Source: Paenibacillus oenotherae | GTDB lineage: Bacteria; Bacillota; Bacilli; Paenibacillales; Paenibacillaceae | Reading direction: 5' to 3' | Assembly (NCBI RefSeq): GCF_019443105.1 | Contig: NZ_JAHZIJ010000005.1 | Span: forward strand, 62,001-126,000 | DNA: 64,000 nucleotides | Part shown: piece after piece, positions 16,336-27,200 of the stretch | How the letters are laid out: every line of letters starts with the position of its first letter | Numbering within the stretch: position 1 is the first letter of the stretch | Notes under the pieces: generated by a model | What the model saw: the letters and a program-made list of their open reading frames with translations, nothing else | What the model was told of the DNA's origin: nothing | Databases searched by the model: none | Program-made: the position numbers and the translations under genes

Positions 16336-16998
16336 CTAGAGTGGCAGCTTCGACAAATCGGCGGGATCTCCCAAATTCACAAGTATTGCATGATCCGATT
16401 CTGTTACAATCCCCTCAGTTTGGAGGAGCCACAACAGCCTCATGACTTCCTTATTCTCCTTGGAATCCTTCATCGGCTCCTGAGGAGAGGGCTTCGCATT
16501 CCGAAAGCGTTGCCATTTTGCCCAGAGAGATTCCCTTCCCGCCTTTGTTCGTCTCGGGCCATTCCCCGCGATAATCTGCGATTTATCTGTTCTGCAGCTA
16601 CCCTCCTTCTCAGGAGGGCAATCCCCCTCACTCCATCCCTGCCCCGGACGATGTCCCAGCTCACGCGCAAAATAATCCAGCCGTCTCAAGCTCCTGGAGA
16701 ATGATTCACATGGTTTGATACAGACATCCATTCCCCTTCTCGCAAAACAGCGGACGATGCCCATCGTCTCATCCTCACAACCATGATCCAAAACCGTGAC
16801 CCTTATTGCGGTTCCCGTTCCATGCGAGAAACGCCGCAGCGAGCGCATATACATCTCCATCTGCAGCTCTTCATTGCCGGTTATGAGCACATAGTGCCTC
16901 GTATCGCGTTCGCGCTTCAGCGCCATTAACGAGCACATATGCACGGCTGCAGCAGCCAAGGTGTAACAACCCAGGATTCCAAGCAGAATCTGAATCAT
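16336..16998 (-). CDS. Small membrane-anchored protein with glycosyltransferase-like segment
   Basis: A 220-residue protein. Residues 1-22 form one hydrophobic segment (MIQILLGILGCYTLAAAAVH). Residues 30-95 (HYVLITGNEELQMEMYMRSL, then IRVTVLDHGCEDETMGIVRCFARR) resemble the first half of a GT-A glycosyltransferase fold, but the DXD catalytic motif and the acceptor half are absent. The rest is charged and probably disordered. An AGGAGGTG site precedes the ATG at 16998; the longer upstream reading lacks one. Function is unknown; a truncated or degenerate transferase is possible. Confidence 0.7.
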   Translation of the reverse strand: MIQILLGILGCYTLAAAAVHMCSLMALKRERDTRHYVLITGNEELQMEMYMRSLRRFSHGTGTAIRVTVLDHGCEDETMGIVRCFARRGMDVCIKPCESFSRSLRRLDYFARELGHRPGQGWSEGDCPPEKEGSCRTDKSQIIAGNGPRRTKAGRESLWAKWQRFRNAKPSPQEPMKDSKENKEVMRLLWLLQTEGIVTESDHAILVNLGDPADLSKLPL

Positions 16999-17168
16999 GG
17001 CAGCCACCTCCTTTTTGTGACATGATATGCCACAGGCCGCCCATGGGTTCCGTATATCATGGACAATCACGCAAAAAGGCGCCAACCCAACTGCCGCTTT
17101 TACTCCTTCTCCCCCCATCCTCTCTGCGCTCTTCTATCCGAGATCCGCCAGCTCGCAGCCAGCTATCC

Positions 17169-17885
17169 TTATCCTCCGACAAATCGCCACCCCGCAGGAA
17201 GGCTTGCGCCAGCAGCCAATGTGATATTCATAGTTCGTGCAATATCAACCTGCTTGTCACCGGGTATTACGATCATCAGCTTGCATAAAGGAACACGCTG
17301 CTCAAGCAGCAGCCGCTGCCGGTCAGGACTCTTCACGGTCACATACATCGTATCGCCAATGACATTGGAGCCCGCAAGCTCAACAGTAGAAGGAGGCTTC
17401 TCATCTCTGCCAATCTCGTACTGGCATGAACCGAAAGCATGAACCTCATTCAGACCTGTTTTTCCAGGATCGACCTCCAATTGTCCGTTCCAGTAGTAAT
17501 CCCCCTGCACGACAATCCGTTCAATCCCGGCGGCCGACACGTGAAGCGCCTTCGCCTCCACACGGTATTCCCTCGCACTGACGACACCGCGTATTTCTTC
17601 GAAGATCCCCGTCGTGCTTACCATTGTCAGCAGAATACTGAATGAGCCAATCATAGCGATGAAGAGAATACTGAACAGATCATACCGGAGCACCGGCTGG
17701 TCGCTCTGACTTCGCCACAGATACACCATTACCTCAATACCGAGCACCACCAGCAGGAGCGGCCACCAGAACAGTCCCAGATCCAGACCCTCGGTACCGT
17801 TAAAATGCGATACGACCAGCAGGATACCCATGCCTGCCAGCGCAACACCCATCGACCACGTTCCAACTCTCCACTGCTTTCTCAT
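17169..17885 (-). CDS. Membrane protein with LiaI/LiaF-like N-terminal helices
   Basis: A 238-residue protein with three hydrophobic segments in the first 95 residues (around GMGILLVVSHF, LFWWPLLLVVLGIEVMVYL, ILFIAMIGSFSILL). A predicted extracytoplasmic beta-rich domain follows, ending in AAGASLPAGWRFVGG. The WPLLLVVLG segment resembles the LiaI/LiaF-type transmembrane region of cell-envelope stress proteins. The ATG overlaps the stop of the upstream gene in an ATGA, so the two are likely coupled and act together at the membrane. The specific role is unknown. Confidence 0.75.
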   Translation of the reverse strand: MRKQWRVGTWSMGVALAGMGILLVVSHFNGTEGLDLGLFWWPLLLVVLGIEVMVYLWRSQSDQPVLRYDLFSILFIAMIGSFSILLTMVSTTGIFEEIRGVVSAREYRVEAKALHVSAAGIERIVVQGDYYWNGQLEVDPGKTGLNEVHAFGSCQYEIGRDEKPPSTVELAGSNVIGDTMYVTVKSPDRQRLLLEQRVPLCKLMIVIPGDKQVDIARTMNITLAAGASLPAGWRFVGG

Positions 17886-19180
17886 GGTTGCATGCTGCCT
17901 CCCTTGGATTTGCCGCCAAGAAGCAGCTTCACACCTATGCCGATGAGCAGGAGAGCTGTAACTCCTGTCTTGAAGTAATACCTGAGATTATAGGAAAACA
18001 TATAATCCTGCATGACCCGCTCCAAATACGTGATCAGTATCCGATCCGCAATATAATATAACCCCAGAGCAAGCAGTCCGATACCGATCCAGCGCTGCTT
18101 AGGCACTATCCAATCCACAATCGGCACATCCTCCGGTTCCCGCTCCCCTGCCTTATAACGGGACTGCAGCTGCAGCGCATCGAAGAACGAATAACACCAG
18201 AGCAGCGGAACAAGAAATTGAAACAGCGTCAGCTGCAGCATATTGAGCAGATAGATCGCGATCAGAAAGCTCCCCATCAGCTGCAAGCCGCGCTTCTGCA
18301 GCCCCATATACATATGGCCCGCTCCCGGCATGATCGACAGCACTACCGTGAACCATTGACTTCGTCCCTCTCCTTGCCGATGCTCGTCCCAATCATCAAT
18401 GATAGTCCGGTCCACAAGCGTCTCCCCCGACTGCTTGCGCTGTACATGCCGAATGGCATCAAACAAGCCAAATAGCCAAACAATCGGAAGAGCAAGCAGG
18501 AAGATCAGGAAGTCTTCCTCGTTCGACAATACCGATACAAACACAATCATCGCGAGCAGGCCGAAGAAACCGATCATGAGCGTCGAGCCGCGCTTCATCA
18601 GACCGAGCTGCAAATGTCCAAGGCCGGGCAGAAACGAGAGCAGAATCGTAAAGAAACGTTCACCCGAGTCGTTCCCCACACGATGGGATGGCTGCTCTCC
18701 ACTCCAGTGCCCGGATCCGTTGCCTCGTGCATAGCCGCTATCATAGAGAGCTCCCTGCATATTGGACGCAGCTGCACCGCTTCCTCCTTGAGCAAAGGAG
18801 GCTGAATAACTCCCTCCTCCCCCCGCAGCTGCGAATGGATCTGTTAGCGGGAGAACATTCCCTGCAGGAGCGTCTCCACCTGCTTTAAACGCAGGAGGCA
18901 TGCTCTCGTTATGTATGGCCGATTCAACAGAACGGCCGCTTCTCAGCAGCAAGTAAATCATCAAATCCAGCAGATTTATGACCCAAATAACACCCGCAAT
19001 GAACAATCCTATCACAAATGCAATTCCATCATTGTCTGCAACCGCGATCATAAATCCAAAACCTGCGGCCATCAGAACGAGCATGAGATAAATAATGCCC
19101 CTTGCCTTTCGATTCACCACCATATGACCTAGTCCTGGAATAATGCCAAGCAACAGGACTGCAACAGGGTTTTTGGCCAT
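17882..19180 (-). CDS. Multi-pass membrane protein with three PGxGH repeats
   Basis: A 432-residue integral membrane protein with a triplicated module near residues 7-45, 178-220 and 278-320. Each copy has a helix with PG(L/A)GH, a short loop with a basic residue plus RG (RKARG, MKRG, QKRG), and another helix. The spacers are polar and glycine/serine rich. This looks like three TM2-like units fused in one chain. It is the first gene of a two-gene operon with 17169-17885. AAGGGGAGAT precedes the ATG. Function is unknown. Confidence 0.8.
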   Translation of the reverse strand: MAKNPVAVLLLGIIPGLGHMVVNRKARGIIYLMLVLMAAGFGFMIAVADNDGIAFVIGLFIAGVIWVINLLDLMIYLLLRSGRSVESAIHNESMPPAFKAGGDAPAGNVLPLTDPFAAAGGGGSYSASFAQGGSGAAASNMQGALYDSGYARGNGSGHWSGEQPSHRVGNDSGERFFTILLSFLPGLGHLQLGLMKRGSTLMIGFFGLLAMIVFVSVLSNEEDFLIFLLALPIVWLFGLFDAIRHVQRKQSGETLVDRTIIDDWDEHRQGEGRSQWFTVVLSIMPGAGHMYMGLQKRGLQLMGSFLIAIYLLNMLQLTLFQFLVPLLWCYSFFDALQLQSRYKAGEREPEDVPIVDWIVPKQRWIGIGLLALGLYYIADRILITYLERVMQDYMFSYNLRYYFKTGVTALLLIGIGVKLLLGGKSKGGSMQP

Positions 19181-19274
19181 CTTCTAATCTCCCCTTACCA
19201 ATCAATTGTTCAACTGCGTGTCCCGGCATGCGGCGGACACCAGCTGTCAGCATAATAATAGACGATTAATAACG

Positions 19275-19305
19275 CAAAAGAGCTTCCGCAAAAATGCAGA
19301 AGCTC
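19275..19305 (-). terminator. Terminator after degU
   Basis: GAGCTTC and GAAGCTC arms with an inner GC pair enclose a short loop, followed by TTTT on the minus strand. It lies about 30 bases after the degU stop. Confidence 0.75.
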
Positions 19306-19333
19306 CTCATTTTGTATGTAAAACATGCCAACG

Positions 19334-20062
19334 CTACAGCGTAACCCAACCAAACTTGATTGAATTAATAACCGCTTGCGTCCGGTCATCCACTTCCATT
19401 TTTTGCAAAATGCTGCTAACATGGTTTTTGACCGTTTTTTCACTTATGAATAAGTATTCGCCAATAAGCTTGTTGCTCTTGCCTTCTGCCATCAAGCGCA
19501 GCACCTCTGCCTCACGTCTTGTGAGCGGATTGTTGTCGCCAGCAATAAATTTCACCCCGGCCTCGCGTCCGGCGGCGGCTCCAGATACTGCACCGATCTC
19601 GTCCAGATACGTCATGCGGCGCAGCTGATTAATCAACTTGCCCGTCACCTTAGGGTGAATGTAAGCGTGACCGCCTACAACCGAACGAATAGCGTTAATT
19701 AATGCCTCTGCCTCCATATCCTTGAGCAAATAACCTGATGCACCCTTGCGCAATGTTTCGAACACATAGCTTTCGTCATCATGTATGGATAAAATAATGA
19801 CCTTCACGTCAGGGAACATATCGCGTAAACGTTCAGTTGCGACAACACCATTCTCGATCGGCATATTAATATCCATCAGTACGACTTCTGGTTTGGTCTG
19901 ATTGCAGAATTCCAACACTTGAATGCCGTCATTGCATTCTCCGATGACTTCGAGGTCATCTTCCATGTTGAGAATCCGTTTCAGCCCCTCGCGGAAAAGT
20001 TGATGATCGTCAGCGATAAGCACTTGAATTTTACGCTTGCCGGTCGTTGTTTTTTGGTCCAT
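19334..20062 (-). CDS. degU: Response regulator DegU
   Basis: A 242-residue NarL/FixJ-type regulator. The receiver domain (residues about 12-130) has the acidic pair D18/D19, phospho-acceptor D64 in VVLMDINMP, and a lysine in LLKD. The C-terminal LuxR-type helix-turn-helix is [22 protein letters not shown] to KTVKNHV. DegU controls exoenzyme production, motility, biofilm and competence in Bacillales. The ATG at 20062 is chosen because AGGAG is 9 bases upstream; a TTG two codons earlier is too close. degS stops 7 bases before it. Confidence 0.96.
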   Translation of the reverse strand: MDQKTTTGKRKIQVLIADDHQLFREGLKRILNMEDDLEVIGECNDGIQVLEFCNQTKPEVVLMDINMPIENGVVATERLRDMFPDVKVIILSIHDDESYVFETLRKGASGYLLKDMEAEALINAIRSVVGGHAYIHPKVTGKLINQLRRMTYLDEIGAVSGAAAGREAGVKFIAGDNNPLTRREAEVLRLMAEGKSNKLIGEYLFISEKTVKNHVSSILQKMEVDDRTQAVINSIKFGWVTL

Positions 20063-20068
20063 CGTCAA

Positions 20069-21229
20069 TTACTCCTTTCTGGTTTCCGCGTTGATAGGGA
20101 TATGGATCACGATTTTCGTCCCTTCATCAATGGCCGATTCGATCTCCATCCTCCCTTCCAGGAGTTCGACTCTCTCGCGCATCCCGATCAATCCGAAATT
20201 CGCGCTGTCTTTTGCCCGGGATTCAATGAGATCCACGTGAAATCCAATACCGTTATCCTTAATGATAATTTTAACTATCTGCGCTTGGTACGTAACTTCT
20301 AAAGCAACGTAAGAGGGGTTCGCATGCTTCAACGCATTACTGAACGCCTCCTGAACCATTCGATAGATTCCCGCTTCCATCGCGGAAGGCAATCTCATTT
20401 CCTTTCCGACTGTGTCGAATATCGTCCGAATCTTGGTTTTCTCCTCGAAATCTTGTATATACTTGCGAAGAGTCGGAATCAACCCCAAATCATCCAAGGC
20501 CATTGGACGCAGGTTAAAAATGATTTTACGAATTTCTTCGAGACCAGAGCGTACTTGTCTCTTCAAATCTATTAATTCTTCTTGTACTAATTGAAATTCC
20601 TTCTTTACGAGCATTCTTTCTGCAATTTCCGTCCTAAGAACTATATTTGCGAGCGATTGTGCAGGACCGTCATGGATTTCCCGAGCGATCCGCTTGCGCT
20701 CTTCCTCCTGAGCGAGAATGATCTTCAAACCGATTTGCTGTCGATTTTTAGCCGATTCCAGAATACGTGTCACTTGATTCAAGTCACCGGACAAATATTC
20801 CAGCACCACGTTGATCTGAGAGGCAATCGTCTCCGCCCGTTCAATCGATTGCTCGACATTGCGAACCCGCTTCTGAAGATCGTCCCGGCGCGTCTTGAGA
20901 TAGCCTTCCTTCTCCCGGTATACCATGAGATCCAGTTGCAGATGCGTCGCCTTCTCATAGGCGGATTTAATATCTTCTTCCCTATATTTGACGAAATCAC
21001 GACTCACTTCTGTCAATCTGATCCGCGCAAGCCGATAAGCCATCTCCAGCTTATCGACCTTCTCAATCACCTCTGCCGTTTCTACGATAACCTGATTGAG
21101 TTCTTGACCAAGTGACTGCAATTCCTTGCGTGCGGACTCGCAAATTTCAAATATTTGATACTTGCTTTCTTCCATCACGAGAACCGCATTAGATATGACG
21201 CGATCAATATCGTTAATTCGATAGTCCAC
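20069..21229 (-). CDS. degS: Sensor histidine kinase DegS
   Basis: A 386-residue soluble kinase with no membrane segments. The N-terminal two-thirds of the sensor region (about residues 20-160) is a long coiled coil. HisKA_3 follows with phospho-acceptor H186 in ERKRIAREIHDGPAQSLANI, then a GHKL ATPase with QEAFSNALKHA, IKDNGIGF and NFGLIGMRERV. It phosphorylates DegU in response to cytoplasmic cues such as DNA-packing or rotation signals reported in Bacillus. A GTG start is used; its ribosome site is weak. Confidence 0.95.
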   Translation of the reverse strand: MDYRINDIDRVISNAVLVMEESKYQIFEICESARKELQSLGQELNQVIVETAEVIEKVDKLEMAYRLARIRLTEVSRDFVKYREEDIKSAYEKATHLQLDLMVYREKEGYLKTRRDDLQKRVRNVEQSIERAETIASQINVVLEYLSGDLNQVTRILESAKNRQQIGLKIILAQEEERKRIAREIHDGPAQSLANIVLRTEIAERMLVKKEFQLVQEELIDLKRQVRSGLEEIRKIIFNLRPMALDDLGLIPTLRKYIQDFEEKTKIRTIFDTVGKEMRLPSAMEAGIYRMVQEAFSNALKHANPSYVALEVTYQAQIVKIIIKDNGIGFHVDLIESRAKDSANFGLIGMRERVELLEGRMEIESAIDEGTKIVIHIPINAETRKE

Positions 21230-21301
21230 GTAGACTCGGCCTACTTTCTTCTATAACTTCTAGATCCTATCATATCATAAAATAGCCTCGTCGCGCCTAT
21301 A

Positions 21302-24025
21302 TCATTCGACGGTAATCGTTCCCGTTTTCCCTTCCCAATTAACAGTCAGGCCTAATTGCTCGGATACAAGGCGAAGTGGGACTAATGTCCGTCCGCCCCG
21401 AGTTATAGGAGCCACCTCAGCCTTCATTCGCACCCCGTTGCGAAGAAACTCTTCACGGCCGATCCACATCTCCAGCAGCTTGTCTCCGCGCAGAACCGTA
21501 ACCCGCTTCATGGCAGGCTCCCAATTGATTTGGGCGCCCATTGCATCTGCAACGAAGCGAAGCGGCAAGTAGGAGGTGCCATTAAGCAACAGCGGAGCAA
21601 CGTCCAGCTTGAACGGCTGGCCGCCCAGTTTGGCCGATTTGGAGCCTACCTTGAGCTGAACTGCTGTTCGCTTAGGCTCCGGTACTGCTGCGGGATACTG
21701 GAAGCTGATATTATCGAAGCCAGCTTCGCCGCTAAGCGCTCGCTCATCCTGGCCTTCTTCGATGGATGCGACATAGAGACGCTTGAACGCAACCGGATAG
21801 GCCATGCTTTCCGCAGGCAGATTGACCTTAATTTGCTTCCATCCGGACCAATCAATCTGAGATGCTATTGTAACCAGATGGGCCTTGCCATTATTGTCAA
21901 TAAACTCGGCTCTCAGCCAGTTCAAACTTTGATCGCCCAGCACTTCAATTGTCATAGCCGAAGGCTTGCCCTCCAGCTTCTGGCCCGAAGCTCCCAGTAC
22001 AGCATATGCTGCTTTTGTACCAGTCCCGTTCGTGAAATCATAGCTCAGTCTAAGCGCACCAGATGTATCGCGGCCTCCCAGACCTTTGACGACTTCGACA
22101 GATCCCGTTACATTATTCGTATTAAAGAATGTAATTGGGTAGGCAGGCTTCTCGAAATCATCAAATTTCTTGTCCGCGCCTGCGCCAAGTACGGCCACTG
22201 CCGAGAAACCATCGTACCTCGCTATGGCATAACCTGCCTCGACGCCTGCTTTCACCTCGCCAATGGTCAGCTTATCTCCAGCTATGCTGCCGCCAAACCC
22301 TTTAAGCTCCCATTTGACCGACGAGGATGGAACCGTCAATGTCCGCCCATCGTTCAGGACTGCACGGACAGGAACCGTTATCGTTTTGCCCTGCTCCAAT
22401 ACAAGCGAGCTGGCATCGACCGTCATTTGCGAAATCTGGCTGCCGCTAATAATTTCGATCGGAAGCTTGTCGCTTGCCGCTCCGGACTTGACCGTTATCG
22501 ACGAATTCCCTGCTCTGGCTGCCGTAAACGTGTTTTCATTAAATGTACCCAGCCCGTCTGCCGTGTGCCATGTCGATGCCATTGCGCCAGGGTCTACCGG
22601 ATTGTAGTGGACATCATAAGCCTTCGTCCCGTAAGTTGCCTGCTGGCCTATGAAGAGCACCTCAGGCCCGCTCACTTTGATCCCCTTCACCTCTCCTTGC
22701 GGCGCAGAGGTGTATACACCGATTCCATTGGCTACGAGACGCTGCGTCGTGCCATACTCAGTGGCATGGGCCAGCTTCGCATCGAAATCTCCAAGCGGAC
22801 GAGCGATCATCGTTGTCGAGCCCCCGCCATCCAGATTGGTGCCCTTCCATATGCCCAATTGAACCATTACCTTCTGCAGCTCGGCAAGCGTCATGCCTTG
22901 GCTCGATGAGCTGTCTTCGATCGTAATGAGCATCGCTTTCGTGCCATCCTTGGAATAACCGACTGCCGTTCTTGCACGGTCAGCTGACGGACTTATGCTG
23001 CTTACACTGCGCGAGAATGCCGAAGCCTTTCCCTGATCCACTAGAATCGTATGTCCGCCAACGAGCATTTGCAAACTGGCAGGATCAACTTTCTCTCCGG
23101 TAGATTGCGAGACAAGATTGTAGGAAGCGGAGACACTCTGTCCAGGCTGCAGATGCTCGCGTACATATTGGGCTGCTTTGCCATGCGTGCGCAGAATATA
23201 GCCATTGTCAGGCGGATTCATCGGCAGCAGGGCATTCTCTGAAATCTGCACAACGACTCCATCCTGGACCAGCACTTCTGTAGGCGTTGAAGCGCTATCC
23301 TTGACATCCGGTCTAGTGACTGTCCATGCGCTTGTATAGATATACATCGCATTGACGTGGCTATAGGCCTCATCCGGATCTGTCCGATAAGCGGCCTTAT
23401 TGATGCCTGCCAGTTCGAAGCTTGATCCATCACCAGCCATAATACTTCCTTCAAAAGCAAATTGATCGATAATCGGCTTGCGATCATTCGTCACTGCAAA
23501 AGCATACATCCCCTTCAGCTTGGAAGGACTCGCTAACAGCGTCCCGCTCGTAACTTGCGGACCGATCGGCGTTCCTTTTCCGCTGGAGGTGTTGAAGAAA
23601 TCGGCGTTGATGCCGGCTACAGCGCCTGTGCTCTTCACCATGCTGGCTACGGATCCATTGCCTGTAACCGTCCCCTGCTTCCCATTCATCACATCAAGAC
23701 GAACATACGGGTTGCTCAAGTCAATCTCGATTACATGAATATTGGTTCGCTCCAGACTGCTCCCCGATTTGTTCAACCACGCATAGTCGACAAGCTTGGC
23801 GCCCGATGTTATGATTTCTTCACGCTGCTTGATGATCTGCTGCAGAGCGGCATTCTGTTCCGTTTGAGCTGTACTCGTTGTTCCACTGGCTGCCGCAATA
23901 ACCGGCACTGATGCCGCCAACTGCTGGAACATTAAAGCTGCTCCAACCGTTAGTACGATCAATCTTTTATTTGTTGTTCCTGTACGACCACGTTTAGTAA
24001 TCTTGCTGTCATCTATTCTACGCAT
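21302..24025 (-). CDS. Secreted phosphodiester glycosidase-like protein with copper amine oxidase N-terminal-type domain
   Basis: A 907-residue secreted protein. A signal segment (VLTVGAALMFQQLAASVPVIAAA) is followed by a phosphodiester glycosidase (NAGPA/DUF2233) domain, roughly residues 85-455, with VAGINADFFNTSSG and the signature NLDGGGSTTM. Ig-like or carbohydrate-binding stretches follow. The C-terminal 130 residues are a stalk of the copper-amine-oxidase N-domain type (LLLNGTSYLPLRFVADAMGA, TLVPLRLVSEQLG). Such proteins may act on wall-polymer phosphodiesters, but the substrate is unknown. Start at 24025 (ATG after AGGAGAG) rather than the close TTG at 24037. Confidence 0.85.
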   Translation of the reverse strand: MRRIDDSKITKRGRTGTTNKRLIVLTVGAALMFQQLAASVPVIAAASGTTSTAQTEQNAALQQIIKQREEIITSGAKLVDYAWLNKSGSSLERTNIHVIEIDLSNPYVRLDVMNGKQGTVTGNGSVASMVKSTGAVAGINADFFNTSSGKGTPIGPQVTSGTLLASPSKLKGMYAFAVTNDRKPIIDQFAFEGSIMAGDGSSFELAGINKAAYRTDPDEAYSHVNAMYIYTSAWTVTRPDVKDSASTPTEVLVQDGVVVQISENALLPMNPPDNGYILRTHGKAAQYVREHLQPGQSVSASYNLVSQSTGEKVDPASLQMLVGGHTILVDQGKASAFSRSVSSISPSADRARTAVGYSKDGTKAMLITIEDSSSSQGMTLAELQKVMVQLGIWKGTNLDGGGSTTMIARPLGDFDAKLAHATEYGTTQRLVANGIGVYTSAPQGEVKGIKVSGPEVLFIGQQATYGTKAYDVHYNPVDPGAMASTWHTADGLGTFNENTFTAARAGNSSITVKSGAASDKLPIEIISGSQISQMTVDASSLVLEQGKTITVPVRAVLNDGRTLTVPSSSVKWELKGFGGSIAGDKLTIGEVKAGVEAGYAIARYDGFSAVAVLGAGADKKFDDFEKPAYPITFFNTNNVTGSVEVVKGLGGRDTSGALRLSYDFTNGTGTKAAYAVLGASGQKLEGKPSAMTIEVLGDQSLNWLRAEFIDNNGKAHLVTIASQIDWSGWKQIKVNLPAESMAYPVAFKRLYVASIEEGQDERALSGEAGFDNISFQYPAAVPEPKRTAVQLKVGSKSAKLGGQPFKLDVAPLLLNGTSYLPLRFVADAMGAQINWEPAMKRVTVLRGDKLLEMWIGREEFLRNGVRMKAEVAPITRGGRTLVPLRLVSEQLGLTVNWEGKTGTITVE

Positions 24026-24132
24026 TGTTTTTCGCAACTCTCCTATCTCGAAGTCTATTAGTTATAGACTCATAAAGATGGTGAAAAGTTACGGCGATAG
24101 AAGACTCCTATCAATATATAGAGACCGAAAAG

Positions 24133-24169
24133 AAAAAGCTATCCGGCTCAAAACCCGGATAGCTTTTTT
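24133..24169. terminator. Bidirectional intrinsic terminator after the 1,460-residue SLH gene
   Basis: A 14-bp stem (AAAAAGCTATCCGG and its complement) with an eight-base loop. T runs lie on both strands, and it sits about 40 bases past the SLH-protein stop codon. Confidence 0.92.
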
Positions 24170-24207
24170 GCAAGACTTATAGAATTGTTGTTGTTATACC
24201 ATGTGTT

Positions 24208-27200
24208 CTAAACATCAATAAAATCCACGTACTCGAGCAGACGCTTCGTCATAACGGCAGCCTGCGCGCGCGTCGCATTCGTTTTGCCGCCGAATGTATT
24301 CGCCGACATTCCGTTAATAATCCGGGCTTCAACAGCCTTGGCCACATCCCCTTGCGCCCATGTGCCAATTTTCTTATTATCCGCGAACCGCTTCAGCACT
24401 TCGCTTTGCGTCTGGGAGAGCGTTATTTGTTTTCCGGCGGCATTAGCCGCCCGAACCATCATCGACGCCATCTGCTCGCGTGTAACAAGGCTGTTAGGCT
24501 TGAAGGTTCCATCTGTCATTCCCTGCACGATGCCCGCATTCGACGCCGCTCCGATATAGGCTGCCATCGAAGTGGATGTGTTCACATCCTTGAATTTGCC
24601 GGCTGCTTGCTTATCGCCGGAAAGCCCCAGTCCCTTGGCAATAAACATAGCAAATTCACCGCGAGTAATCGGTTTGTCAGGCTCAAACGTCGTTAAAGTT
24701 CTACCTTCCACGATGTATTTGTTGCCCATAAGCAGAATATCATTGCGTGCCCAGTGCTTCGCAGCAATATCCGTATATTTCACTCCACCCTTCACGATGG
24801 CGTACACACTATTGCCTTTCCGCTTAAAGGTGACGACTGATTTGCCATTCTCCTGTGTTACTGTTGTTGGCACATAAGATACTTTGCCCGTTTGCGGATC
24901 CAGCCAGACGACCGCTGTTTGCCTTGGGTCAAGAGTCGAGCCAGTCGTTATCGATCGCGACACATAGCCATTCAGGCTATCGATTGACTTGGACTGTCCG
25001 CCATTCTTCACTGCCAGTTCAAAGCTAACCGGACTAACCTGCAGCTGAGCGCCGGAGCCGTTCAATGCCGCAGTGAGCTGAGAGGACATGCCAATTGCAT
25101 TCGTATCGATATAAAAAACCAATTGTCCGACCGGCCCAGCGGCGTTCATCAATTGTCCCAATTGGCGATAGTCCAGCGCGCTCAGCGGAATTTCGTAAGT
25201 CGCATCCTTGTAAACCACGGCAAAGGACGCCGATGGAGCAGCATTCTTGGCATCCTCCAGCGCCTTGAGCGATACCGCGACAATTCCCGCATTCTCATTA
25301 TCCGGTACGGTAAAAACTACTCTTGGCTGCATGCCGCTTGCAGAACGAACCGCACTATAGGCCAGCGTGATCTTCTCCGCCGTCAGCTCATACTGGTTGG
25401 CAGAGCGTCCAGCAGGCGAAATGCCGCTGACTGTCGTAGCACCCGTTTTTTTGATCGATAGCCCGCCGCCTGCAGCAGCCTCAAAATCGCCGCCTACATT
25501 ATCCGTCCAGGAGGTCTGGTTAGCTACATTAATATCGGTAAAGGCGCTGACGAGCACCCCTCCTGTTCCTCTCAGCGTAATGCCGGAGGTGGAGTAGCTC
25601 ATTTTCACTGTATCCCCTATGGCTACAGGCGTATACAGATTTATGGTCAACGACGTACCGTTAATCGATATCGACGATATCGGTCTTGTCACATTATTAA
25701 CCTTGACGGAGAATTGCGATGATGACGGAACATAGGCGCTATTTAATGCTTCAGTGAAGGTAACTGTAATTACCCCTGCCTTGGCAATTGCTCCTGTGTA
25801 ACTAATGCTCGACGAGTTGCTTCCATTGACCGTCATATTCGTGAACGCTGGAGCAGAGTTGCCGCCAAAATCAGACAAGGCAGGTGTTCTGACAGCATAT
25901 GAAACGACAACATAGTCGCTTGAGCTAATGGTCTGGCTTACATTCAGAATGACATATGTTCCGGATACATTAACCGAGCTGACTCCGCGCGCTGTACCAT
26001 TGACTGTTACTGTGAATGCACTGGTTGGAGGTACAAAAGCCGAATTCAGCGACTCATCATACACCAGCGTAATTTGGTTCGCTGACGTTGTCATTGACTG
26101 CAGAGCAGGCGGCTTGTTGTCCACCCCGTTCTGAATTTGAAAGCTGCTGAATGATGCAAGATTATTGCCCGCCAGATCCTTCACCGGATAGGAAGCGGCA
26201 TAATAAGACAGGGAAACGGTCTCATTGCTTGCTGCGGCATTGCCATTGAACGTAATAAACATGACCTTCCCGCTGCTGGACACTTGATTGATCGAACGAT
26301 AAGAGCCGCCAACATAAACGGAGAATTGACTGTTGGCATTCGAAGACACCTGCTCCAGATCTTCATTGAAATTAAGAATAATCGTATTGCCATTCACCGT
26401 ACCGTTAAGCTGTCTCGGCGGCGTATTATCAGGGTTGTTCGTAATGTCGCGATCCAGGAAATTAGCCGCCGGCGTTCCCGTCGAATCTTGTATCGGCTTC
26501 GTGCCTGCTGAATAGGATACCTTCACCACTTGACCAGTCGAAATCGTCCCTTGGAGTGTCAATGTAACGGCTTGTCCGCTCACCTGCACTGCTGTCACCG
26601 ATCTCCCTGCGCCGTTAACCGTAACATAGAAGTTGGCAGGCACTGGGACTGAATTCGCGTCCAGTCCTTCATTGAATGTGAGCACGATCTTTGAATTGCC
26701 AAGCACCTCAGCCTTCGAAATAACAGGAGCGCCATTGGCTGAGTTAACCGTTTTAAAGGTCCATTGCGCCCGGTTAAGAATGCCGTCAAATTTATTGCCC
26801 GCCAGATCCGTAACGGTTCCTTCTGCCATCTCCACATAATAATCTGTAAAAGAGGCCAGTGCCGTATCCGGCTTAATGAGCAGCTTCCGGCTATTCTGCG
26901 GATCAATAGAAAGCTTCGTCGTTACTGGAGTGTTGTCTGTTCCTGCAGCGCGTTTAATCGTAACAGACGGTACAATCGGCGTTGTGCCCAATTGAATCTG
27001 CTCACTGAACAAGGCCTCAAGCGTTATGCTTGATATCGCTACATCCTTGGCATTGTTTGTCGGTGTTAATGCGATCAGGGAAGGCTTGTCCGTATCTTGC
27101 GATACTGTAAACTGCCAGTCCGTGCTACCGGTAATACCGGCGAATTTGTTGCCTCTTGCGTCCTGGAAGGCTTGCCCGTCTATCTGAATGTAGTATCTGG

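Noticed and set aside
21530-22909. 459-codon plus-strand ORF opposite the phosphodiester glycosidase gene
   Set aside because: Antisense to a clear coding region with a signal peptide and known motifs. Cysteine-rich random composition.
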